Below, piece after piece: positions 13,766 through 22,879 of a stretch of 64,000 bases of DNA. Origin of the DNA: Phlebiopsis flavidoalba (taxonomy: Eukaryota > Basidiomycota > Agaricomycetes > Polyporales > Phanerochaetaceae); NCBI GenBank assembly GCA_035772785.1, contig JAOCPU010000071.1, positions 62,001-126,000 on the forward strand. The letters are read 5' to 3'. Position 1 is the stretch's first letter, and each line of letters opens with the position of its first letter. A model generated the notes under the pieces. That model was not told the DNA's origin. It made no database searches and worked only from the letters and a program-made list of their open reading frames with translations. A program made the translations under genes and the position numbers.

Positions 13766-15480
13766 ATGTCGCGTCATATTCCCCTCGAACTTGTTTTACA
13801 TTATTGTCAAATCACCTCGAGGCCTCCTCTCTATGACACTCTTTGCGCATGCGCCCTCGTAATGGTCCCGGGCGTCGGCTGCCAATCGCCCGCAAACCCG
13901 TCTACTTCGCCAACGTCCAGCTCTGCGAAGTACGCCAAGGGAACAGGCGAACCTTTCCCCCCCACCTCTGAGCCAAAACGAAACCTCCATGGCATTTCTC
14001 CAAACTTCTCCGGTCAAAACATCCGCGACATTTCCGTCCTTTGTCCATATCCCTCGGCGTAAATCGTGGGTCGCGGCTCATGTCTGCGCTTCCTTACCTC
14101 AGTCCTCATCGAGGTGCTCGAAATGCTACCGAACCTCCAAACACTCTCTCTGGCAAACATGTCCTCTCTACCAGGAAAATTCCCTGAACTTTTCCGTCCT
14201 GAAGCCAAAAACCTACATTCAAGCTACGCGAATTAGTCCTGAAATCTCTCGAAAATCATCCTGAGTCCGAGCGACGCCGCCGCGTCTTTTTCCAGTTTCT
14301 GGGCCTCGTGTTTTCAAAACGGTAGGACAACTACACTTGGTGACTACATCTGAATTCCAGATTTCGATTCAGCAAACTCTCACCATAATCTTTTGAATGA
14401 CTCGACTCCCCTCCGCGCACTGTCACCCTCAACCCTCATAGGCTTGATGGCTCGGAGTTAGACCAAATCACTCTTTCTTCAACCACGTCCTCTACGCTGA
14501 ATCAAGTCCCAGCACTCTGGCCCCACTTGACGATAAAAGTTCCCCTCACCCCTGGCGCTCACATTTGCGACACCTCACTCTCGCAAAATTCCTCTCGCAA
14601 TTGTCTTGTGCTCTCCAAAACGCTGTCATTTAACGTGTGTGTAGAGTACAGCGACCTTCGCTACACTCCCTTGCCTTCCACCCTCTATATGGGACGCAAT
14701 TATCGGGACTCTAGGACCGCCCATGCGCAAGCTGCGCACCCTGGCGGGTCTGTATGCGTAATGTTTACTCCGCGCTGAGTAGGCAATTCATCCCCCCTGC
14801 GCTACTGATATCCTATGCTATCATCGACTGCCTGCCCCCCAGCGACCGACGGAGCTCCATCTCATACTGCAAAGATGGGGTTTTCCCACTCACGCTGGTC
14901 ACGCGCTTGGACATGTCGTTGAAAAGTGTGGAGACCATGCGCAAGGTTCACCTGCATACCCCTTTCGACGGTGAAGCTATGGAAATACTGCAGCAGCATA
15001 ACGTACGACCTAGCATCCAGTGTGTTCAGTGGACGCCGGGAGATGAATGGGACTAGGTACGTCGTCCACTGGGTATGTCTAGACGAGGCTCACCAGTAGA
15101 TTCGCAGTCTTCCCTTCGGAGGGTTCGCGCCCATGCTCAATGCCATTGAACTACGCGTATCAAGAAGAAATCAAGGAAAAATCCATCTTGAAACCTCGCA
15201 TTCCCGTCTATAATGTAGACATTGTCATCGGCCGCCTCGGCCAACGAACACCGGCCCTGAAGCACATCCGTTACCACACACGCCACATACACCGACCGTG
15301 CATGATGCACGACCATCAGCCGAGCGCGTGCCCGTCCCCAGAACAGATCCGCTACGCGTACGCCACATCTGCCCTTGCCCCAAGCGCGCCGCAGAGGGTC
15401 TGTCTCGCTTGCACACACGAGCTACGACACGATACTCCGGGACACGTCAACCTCGTTCGTGGTAGTGCCGCGCAGTCAGG
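13766..15480 (+). pseudogene. F-box-type gene, degraded copy of the one at 27.9-29.6 kb
   Basis: The ATG at 13,766 opens MSRHIPLELV, then PPLYDTLCACALV, an F-box that closely matches its paralogue starting at 29,649 (minus strand). An extra base near 13,803 and other small insertions break the frame within the F-box. Downstream, 14,754-15,056 carries a readable block (AIIDCLPPSD, VRKVHLHTPFDGEAMEILQQ-like) also present in the paralogue. About 70 bp are missing near 15,190 relative to the paralogue, which removes part of the C-terminal region. The end near 15,480 is inferred from the last similarity. The function would be an SCF substrate adaptor, but this copy needs many corrections to be read. 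Confidence 0.65.
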
Positions 15481-15824
15481 CCGGATGCTGTATCCGTATA
15501 CCCAAATCTTGATACATTCGTCGCTCAACCCAGCTGCCGTTGCCCGGTTCGCTTCCCTGCAAATATATCTTGTGTTTCTCAAAAATCATTATGTCAATTG
15601 TTTGTTTGTAAGCTAGATCACTACGACGGCTATATACCGCGTCCACCTATTTCGAAAAAGTCCACAGTCCGTACTCAAGGTCCAAATGCGAAGAAATGAT
15701 ACAAGGTGGTTTGCGCAATCAAAAGTCCCGAACGAGAAAAGCGAAAAGTTCATGAGCGAGGCGCGTCGTAACAGTCCGTGCGGTCGTCAGGAGATATGGT
15801 ACGTGAAGGGCGTGAGGGGGTTGT

Positions 15825-16388
15825 TTAGAAGGTGATGGGACCGTTAATGAGGAAGTCTTGGCTCCAGTTGCCAGAGTCGCCGAACACTGAGACAAGAGTG
15901 AGTGACATGAGCGAGAGACCAAATGGGTGATACGCACAAACAACACTGAAGTTGCCAGTGATGACGTCGGGGACGGTCACTTCCACTCGGGGGCCGGCCG
16001 CGCGAAGGTCGAATCCGTGTGCAAGAACGACTAGCACGGTCGTAAGATCAGCACCGTGGAGCTTCGCTCACGCGTGGTGATACGTACCTGGAGTCTCAAA
16101 GGTACCTGAACGGAGAAGGATGAATGCCCCCGTTAGAGATGGACTTCGGGGGATTCGAGTTATCCCTAGAGAGCGGATGTGGTTAGCTCGCTCCATGCGA
16201 TGAAGGCAATTTTGACGAAACGCACCATGGGTGACGTTGTGCTTCTGGCCCGAGTACCAAACGGTGCCAGCGTGGCGGGTAGAGCACGGGGGGAACGTAC
16301 ACATCACGCTTCTCGCTGGTCGGGGCGGCCGCGCAGCCATGCTAAGGGCACCGAGGAACACAGCAGCGAGGGTCTTCGTGAACATCAT
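15825..16388 (-). CDS. Kre9/Knh1-like small secreted protein, copy B
   Basis: The start at 16,388 gives MMFTKTLAAVFLGALSMA, a typical secretion signal. A region with HAGTVWYSGQ-HNVT follows, the hallmark of the Kre9/Knh1-like N-terminal domain found in many basidiomycete secreted or GPI-anchored cell-wall proteins. After introns comes VVLAHGFDLR...RVEVTVPDVITGNFSV. The last exon, after an intron of about 55 nt ending in CTCAG, gives VFGDSGNWSQDF-x-INGPIT and stops at 15,825. The 3' half is cleanly readable; the middle exon near 16,130-16,200 and the region after the signal contain probable indels. Upstream is a TATA box. The shared promoter with copies A and C shows common origin, but here no F-box gene lies on the other side. 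Expected location: cell wall or secreted. Confidence 0.65.
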
Positions 16389-16507
16389 GACGAGCGTGAG
16401 ATGCGACGCAATGAGCAGGAAAGCTCGGAAAGCGGTTTGAGTGTGTGTGGGGGTGAGGGATGGGTGGGTCTGAAAGACACAGGCTCGCTCGGGCGGCGGG
16501 CGCAGGG

Positions 16508-16517
16508 CTATTATACC
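16508..16517 (-). promoter_or_regulatory. TATA box of Kre9-like copy B
   Basis: On the minus strand this reads ggtataatag, about 120 bp before the start at 16,388. It aligns with the better tatatata of copy C at 30,327-30,334, within a promoter segment conserved between the copies. Confidence 0.5.
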
Positions 16518-16839
16518 CCACCGGGCGGAATCGCTCGCTAGACCCGTCGTCGGCTCGGGCGACTCTAGATTGTTCTGTTTATCTTGTGCTAAGCGGGCAG
16601 TATCGCCGGGCCAGCGAATGCGGGTATTCCGGATCCGTGCCGCGGCTTCGTCTGGCGTCGTTCTGTGATCGAGAACGGCGCAGAGCACGGGTCCCATGTC
16701 CAGCTGCTCGTATGGCCTACGTGCCTGCCGCCGCATACCACAATTGGGTGCCTTGGCTCATGCTGTGGCCCGCTCAGAACCAGCTGATCGACTCGACGGT
16801 TCCAATCTACAGCGAGAGATGGTGCTGATGCTACCTTGC

Positions 16840-18167
16840 TTCATCCTTCTTAAATCCTGTCGCCTTGGCTTGCTGAAGTTCATACAGTTTTGTGGAGCGA
16901 TTGGGGGCCCTCATGCACGAAAGAAAAGAAGAAATACCAGGGACAATGGTGGTCAAGAATAAGATCGACGAGTTTGGGTCCGACTGCATCCGACGCCGAG
17001 GTGTCAGCACGATGACGAGTCGGCCTGCGCCCGAGGCCACCATGTAGACAAGTCTAAAATGCGCGCTGTTGCGAAACTCAACAGCAAAAGGTCATGACAT
17101 CCAAGCCTCGGGCGCAGATGCGCTTCTTCTCGCAGAGTTGAGCCATGCTGATTGAGCGAGGACAGTGCCTCAAACTGTCCGGGAGCTCACGAGGAAGATA
17201 GTTCAGCAAAAGCAGGGCGTGTTCAAAGCCCCTGGCCGACAGCGTACTGTGTTATCCGTGTTCTGGCGTAAAATGACCGCTCGCGGATAGAAAACGTGGA
17301 ATGTGGACAGTAGCGCAGACTACAAGTCGACATGACAATGACGGCACTAGATGGGTCTCATTCAGATGCATAGGGAGCGTTCTTCCCAATGCCTAGACTT
17401 ACATGACTCTCATGGTGTGTATAACAACGAGCTCTCAGTCGGCGCGAGCGACTCCGGGCTCGAGAGTGGGTTGAAAGAAGACAGTCGAAGTCGACGAGGG
17501 GTATGCAGGGGCCGCCCCATGTACTCGAGGTCGAGGTCCGTGTACGCATGAGGAGCGCGGATGCCACACATAGCCTGGACGTATATTATGTTTCAGGATA
17601 CTTGAACGAGGAGAGGTCAGGACGTACGATCATTAGAACCACGAGGGACAGCCCTGCCGACGAGGGTAAAGACATTGGATAGAGGATAGGGGAGTGTATC
17701 TCAGAAGCGGTACCCTTGCGGGTACACTAGCTGTGAGAGTCTGGTCTTCCGGCTGAGGTATTTGAGAGCCACCAAAGATCCCCAGGTTTGGGTAATTGTC
17801 GGTACGGCCTTGACAGATGTGTCTATAATAATCAGCATGGACGTCGCCACAGGCACGCTATACGCATTTCCGGCTGTTAAATAACGACTATGTCCAGCAG
17901 CCCAAACGGGGATTGAGATCCAGTCGGTGACCGCGATGAGATGTCCGTCATGGCGGTCTGACTCCAAACTGGAAATGGCTCGGCTGGGATTCGAGCACAG
18001 TGCGAGGCGCATCACGGCGCATCAGATTGCTCCTAACCCCAGCTTCCACACTTTCACTTCTCCGTTCGAGCAGAACTTGCTCTTTACACCCTTCCCCTTC
18101 CCTCCGCCCGTTCACATCTACTGTCTCCCTAATGCCATAACAATCGATACCTCTGCACGAATCGATC
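16840..18167. other. Unassigned spacer between Kre9-like copy B and RPC34
   Basis: No protein family is recognisable here. The part up to about 16,800 is the conserved upstream region of Kre9-like copy B. The last about 120 bp before 18,168 are pyrimidine-rich (cttccccttccctcc), as expected for the 5' region of the RPC34 gene. Open frames of up to about 104 codons occur on both strands and show no homology I recognise. Confidence 0.35.
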
Positions 18168-20110
18168 ATGAGCCGCAAACTCACCTCGCTCGAACAAAAG
18201 ATCCACCAGGCGGCGCTCTCCGCGGATGACCGGGTACGCACCTGCTTTTGCACACCGCGCCGCATACACTCACGCGTGTGTCGCTATAGACGTTGTCCAA
18301 TAAGGAGCTCGAGGCGCTCTCGTCTGACCAGTCTGCGCGGACGGTGGCGCTGAAACTTTCTGCTGGGCGCGGGACTGCTCAAGGCTCTGAAGGATAACCA
18401 TGGGAAGCTTGCGTTTCGTGCGGTGGTGAAGAAGGAGCTTGATGCGTATGTTATTGATCATGGCTTCAAAAGACGTCTACTTATCGTCAACCCTCTGATG
18501 CCGTCTTGGGGAATGAAGCAAGAAGGACTTGTCTGGTGAAGAGAGTCTCGTCCTTGGCCATATTCAGGCTGCCGGGAACGAAGGTATGTCCCTGACTCAG
18601 ACTCACAAGATTATATATTGAGTACTGCCATCATTCTCAGGCCATCTGGACAAAACACATCAAAGTCAAGACCGAATTGCCACCAGACAATCATCGGATC
18701 TCCGATGCCTCAAGTCCCTCACGCAGAAGAAGCTCGTTAAAATGTCATCAGCGGAAGCGTACAAGTGCGTGTTCCTATATGCGCTTCCTGAATACGTCTC
18801 CAACCCCACAATCCAGCACCCGACCCGCAAAATATACATGCTCTTCCCACCTCGAGCCCTCGACCGAGATGACCGGCGGGCCGTGGTACACCGACAAAGA
18901 GCTCGACACGGAGTTCATCAAGCTCCTCACCGCCGCATGCCTCAAGTTCATCCGCGACCGCGTACGTGCCCGCCCCCATGCGCCCACATTACCTGACACC
19001 GCGCGCAGAGCTTCCCGCGCAACAAGACCGGCGACGCGTCCGTGCGCCTGCTGTACCCCATCGCGGCCGCGCCGCCGTACCCCCACCGCCGCGCACGGTG
19101 CAGGCCTTCCTGAACAAGAGCCGGATCACACGGAGAGACGCAGCTCACGGTCGAAGCACGTCGAGATATGCTGCTGAAAAACGTGCTCGTGCTGGACGGC
19201 GACGTCGAAAAGGCATGCTGGTCGTCACGGGTGGTGCCGATATGCTGATTATACGCGTGGACTAGGTCCCCGCGCTGGGCGCGACGCTGTGGGAGGAGTG
19301 CGGTCGATGCGAACTCGGATGCGAGCGCGAGCGAGGACGAGCGGGCGAAGAGCAAGAAGAGAAAACGCGCGGCCTCGGAGGAGGAGGGGGCGAAGCGGAG
19401 GAAGAAGAAAGCGCAAGACGGAGTCGGATGACGAGAGAGCGACTTGGTTGGTCTCTAATGCTGTTTTGCGACTCGGACGACGGGGGTAGATAAACGCTCC
19501 AAGTCAAAGTCGAAAGAGTCGAAGAAGTCAAAAATAGACGGAGAAGGCGCGGACAGCGGGTCTGAGAGCGAGGCTAGCGGGAGCGACGAGGATAGAAGAG
19601 GAAGAGCAAAGTCCAAGAAACGGCGCTCGAGGGACAGCTCGGACGACGAGTCCGACTCAGACTCGGATTCCGACGACGACTTGCGCAAGAATGAAACGGT
19701 GAGCTAACAAGCAAGAGCAAGTCCAAGAGCAAGAAACATTCGCCTCCTCCTCGTCCACCTCGGACTCGGACTCGGTACTCGGACTCGCCGCCCCAAGAGC
19801 AAAGTCGCGCTCACCAAATCGCGGTCGAAGCGCGAGCCGTCGCCCGCGGAACGACTACGCCTTTGCCGACGACGCGCTCGGGGCGGCGCGCACGTCCTAC
19901 CCGCGCGGTGCAGCGCCTGAGCGCATGGCAGCGTCACTTTGGGCTGGGCAGGCTATTTGCGCACGTGCGGCCGCTGCCAGACTGCTTTCGAGTTTTTGCA
20001 AGAGACGGGTGGCCGGTCAAGGCGTCCTGCCCAGGACTGTGTGGTACTATGGCGACTGGCTCGGGGTGCGGCGGAGGCCAAGGTTGAGTAGTGGCAGAGG
20101 CGCGGTGTGA
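18168..20110 (+). CDS. RPC34: RNA polymerase III subunit RPC6/Rpc34
   Basis: Rpc34 is a winged-helix subunit of RNA polymerase III that helps open tRNA and 5S gene promoters. The ATG at 18,168 gives MSRKLTSLEQKI. After introns come KELEALSSDQ, a LGHIQAAGNEGIW-TKHIK block, a CLKSLTQKKLVK-like helix, then PTRKIYMLF, TGGPWYTDKELDTEF, IKLL-x-ACLKFIRDR and RNKTGD-SVRLLYPIA. Together these are the winged-helix core of the family. A long Ser/Asp/Glu/Lys-rich insert (about 19,300-19,860) leads to a C-terminal Cys-containing block ending in a CV-YYGDWLG-like motif near 20,080, corresponding to the family's Fe-S/Cys C-terminus. Several single-base shifts break the frame. Because the gene is normally essential and single-copy, sequence error is more likely than true loss. 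Identity is strong; exon borders are approximate. Confidence 0.85.
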
Positions 20111-20285
20111 TGTAATACCTAGTGGTGCGTTACGGAGGTTCTAGAGCGTGGTAACGGTCTGGGATTCGACTGACGCATTTGAGTTACATCTAGACTGCAT
20201 GTCGTCGGTGCCGTTTCGCTCAATATTTGCGCGCTAGCGCAAACGTGCTGTTCCTGAGTGTGCGCTCGGAGCCGGCGCAGCTGAT

Positions 20286-20686
20286 AGACACTACTGTACC
20301 GCACGACCATTTGTTCACGCCATGTGACGCGTGACGTTTGTGCGTTGGTGAGTTCACGAGTTTCACGCACCTTGTGTGGCACGTGACGTCAGTGCACCTG
20401 CCCGGGTCGTTTGTGCTCGATAGGGCCGCAGCATGGCGGCGGAGCAACGAGAATATTGTCCCTCATGTTTTTAAACACAATTTGCTGCTATTCCGGCCCT
20501 ATTTTTGAACGGCTGGCCACCGAAAAATTTGAAAAAAGAAAGGCGATATTCTAAGCGCCCGAGTCACGCTAACAAAACCACGGTTCACGAACCTCACTGT
20601 GAATGCGTGACACCTGTTCGGCACCGAGACCTGTTCACACCCCCTGTGACGCGTGACGTGAACAAATGGTCGTGCCGGTACAGTAT
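20286..20686. repeat. Fold-back (inverted) repeat of about 400 bp
   Basis: The left arm near 20,293-20,320 (ctgtaccgcacgaccatttg and onward) is the reverse complement of the right arm near 20,659-20,686, with one base indel in about 27. TGACG/CGTCA and GTTCACG motifs occur repeatedly inside the arms. The centre carries no coding signal. It could be a small fold-back transposon or a hairpin. The right arm runs straight into the TIR element that starts at 20,688. Confidence 0.5.
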
Positions 20687-20687
20687 A

Positions 20688-21372
20688 CAGTCAATAACCG
20701 GCCACTGATACACCCAATTTTGGAGCTCGTGCCGTGCAACGTGTGGGCATAGTCTCGCTTTGAGAAGATTTCTGAATAGCAAGAATTAGGAGATGCATCT
20801 AGTACCAAGGTCTGTAAATATAATAGGGTGGAATGGAAATGTTTTTTACTCTGCCAGAACGATGCCGGACAAATGATGTGGAAAAAAGAGGTGTACCACC
20901 CTATGATACACCCGTATATGGCAGCTCGATCAACGAAAAACGTGGCCTGATGGCACTCAGCGTCCAGCGCCTCTACTCCCACTCTTCGTCAAGGCGCCCC
21001 AACCCGGAATCCTGTCCACCCCCTGCCTCCGGATGCCCGGTATGCATGATATGAAGTATTAACAATACAAATATGAGCTGGGGATTACTTCCCAGTACTG
21101 TTACAATCATTATACAAGTTTCCGATGAGGCCGAAAGCAACATGCAGCAGAGCGCAAAAATCGAAGCATCTCTGCCAAATTTTGAAAAAACCCACCTTTT
21201 GGCTTTCCTTCTCGTAGCTCCTTTGCTGTGCACATCGTGCTTTCGGGTCATGAACGTTCAGTGCATTCCTCATACTATGACGAATTTTTTTCGATATTTT
21301 AAGTACTTCTTTCGTCATGTAAAGGCTGGTGGATCAGTGGGTGGGGGTGTCTCATTGGCCGGTAATTGACTG
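20688..21372. mobile_element. 685-bp TIR DNA transposon, Tc1/mariner-pogo type, non-autonomous
   Basis: The left end begins CAGTCAATAACCGGCC and continues ACTGATACACCC. The right end, on the other strand, begins CAGTCAATTACCGGCC and continues AATGAGACACCC. That is 25 matches in 28 positions. Both ends are bordered by TA (20,686-20,687 and 21,373-21,374), the target duplication of the Tc1/mariner superfamily; the termini resemble fungal Fot1/pogo elements. The interior is AT-rich, with no frame above about 115 codons and no DDE transposase motif that I see. It is therefore a MITE-like, internally deleted copy depending on a transposase elsewhere. It sits between RPC34 and the G-alpha gene. Confidence 0.8.
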
Positions 21373-21374
21373 TA

Positions 21375-22764
21375 CTCGGTGGTGTGGGCCTCTCCGTCCC
21401 CTGAACAATGCTTCGATTGTGCCGTTCGTAATAGCGGAACCCTCCCGGATCGACCGTGTTGTAATATGTACAATACATCGCGACGCTGACCCGGCGCCCC
21501 CCACCTCCGTCAGGGCCGCGCTGCGCAGCGGTGTGGGGACGTGGCCGTCCCCGGGCGGGGCCTGGCGCCGCTGCCTCGCGTCGGTGTCTTGCACGCGCGT
21601 CGCGGGCGGGCGAAGCGGGGAGTGCGCCCCGGGCGCAATATGTGCAAAAGTGGGATAGGCCGGTCGCAATGCGATCAGTGCCCGGTGTGGCGGTGCAAAA
21701 GCGACCGTCGTCGTCTGCGCCGGGAAACTCTAACCGAGGACGATATGTTCAGACTCAGCGCCGCCAGCTGCTGTGTCGACGTGGAGCTGCGTGCCCGTCG
21801 TGGTGTGGGGCCCGACGATCCCCGCGCTGTGTCCGGTCCTCCCCGCTGCTTTTCCGACTCTCTTTTGCTTGTTGCGATGCGCGCAGGAGACGCGTGGGCA
21901 GCTGGGCAGGGTCAACGGCTAAGCAGGGCAGGGTCGGCGCGTCGCTGTTCGCGGGTCACGTCGTGCCCTGCGAGTCTTCACATTTCGCTCTCTGCGGCGC
22001 GTGAGCCTGTAACGCGTATGGAGGTGTTTGCAAAAGTGTAGTTGCCAGAGAGCCAGGGGCGCGGGGGGCGTTGTGGGTCGGACTGGGGTTTTGATGGCAT
22101 TGGGATGGTAATTTCATTTTTGGCGTGCTCCTTCGATCGTGTACGAGCGAGGTACGCGTGTCCGCGGAGACGAGGTTCGTTAATACCCCCGCAACGACGC
22201 ATCCTTTGATTGATCTCTGTGAAAAACGTGAATGCGCCGTAGCCAGCGTTGGTGAGAATGGGGTTTCAAGTCAACAAAAGGCTTTCGTGGCGTGCATCCT
22301 CGATCATGGCGTAGCGAGTCGCAGCTGTAGCTGCTTTCTGTCTTTCTGCTGTTGCCACAGAGAAAACAAAACCCGATCACATCTCAGGGTGCGGGTGCAC
22401 CGAAACAGTGATCCGCTACAAGCGAGGCCATGCGATCAGATTAGCTTCCGCGATGCATGGCTATTGTCGCTCGCCGCTCCCCATCACAAAGACCGGCGGC
22501 TGCCCTCCCGTCCCCCTCTTTGTGTCGGGGACCCGCCGAGGGACCGGTGCGCCAGCCAGAGATCTGCCCCTTTCCCAGCTCCTTCCCGCACGGCGCGTTG
22601 GCGTTCTCGACCACCGACCGCCTCGAAAACGACAGGCGTTTTACTTATTAACCCAGCCGAGCCCGCACCGTCAGTACCTCCCCTCCCTTTCCCTCCCCTC
22701 CTTCGCTCCCTGTCCATCACCACCGCACCGTAGTTGTGCGCCCTCTCCTTTTTTTCGTCCCCTA
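21375..22764. other. GC-rich spacer upstream of the G-alpha gene
   Basis: Strongly GC-rich from about 21,480 to 22,020, then mixed, ending in a CT-rich tract at about 22,675-22,760 typical of basidiomycete promoters. Long open frames on both strands (up to 202 codons) are explained by the GC content; they lack family motifs and run through each other. Tandem GTGCAAAAGYG-like words recur (near 21,640, 21,690 and 22,030). Confidence 0.4.
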
Positions 22765-22770
22765 ACTTAG

Positions 22771-22778
22771 TATATATA
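22771..22778 (+). promoter_or_regulatory. TATA box of the G-alpha gene
   Basis: tatatata about 105 bp before the inferred start near 22,880, directly after a CT-rich tract. Spacing and context fit a core promoter. Confidence 0.6.
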
Positions 22779-22879
22779 CCGCGCGCGTGCACGCCCCGTG
22801 CGCGCGCGCACCGGCGAGAGAGCAGGCAAGCTGACGTACCCGACAGTCACCATCCACTTCGACGCGACCTCGGCTGGCC

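Larger units (their letters stand above)
12040..15480. repeat. Inverted duplication, left arm (Kre9-like/F-box pair)
   Basis: This segment is homologous, in inverted orientation, to 27,857-31,022. Similarity covers both genes and the roughly 1-kb divergent promoter between them. Shared landmarks include a CTGAGCAGATGG block, a CCAGGTGATGCGGC block, a GAGTATGCATCG block and a GTGCAGCCGGCCAG block. The arms differ by substitutions and many small indels. This arm also lacks about 70 bp present in the other arm's F-box gene near its 3' end. It is the more degraded copy. Confidence 0.8.

Noticed and set aside
20833..21369. Frames inside the TIR element as a transposase
   Set aside because: At most about 115 codons, no helix-turn-helix and no DDE-type spacing; the element is too short for an autonomous pogo-type transposon.
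21541..22041. 166-codon plus-strand open frame starting MAVPGRGLAP
   Set aside because: GC-rich sequence open in several frames on both strands, no domain or exon structure; composition is enough to explain it.
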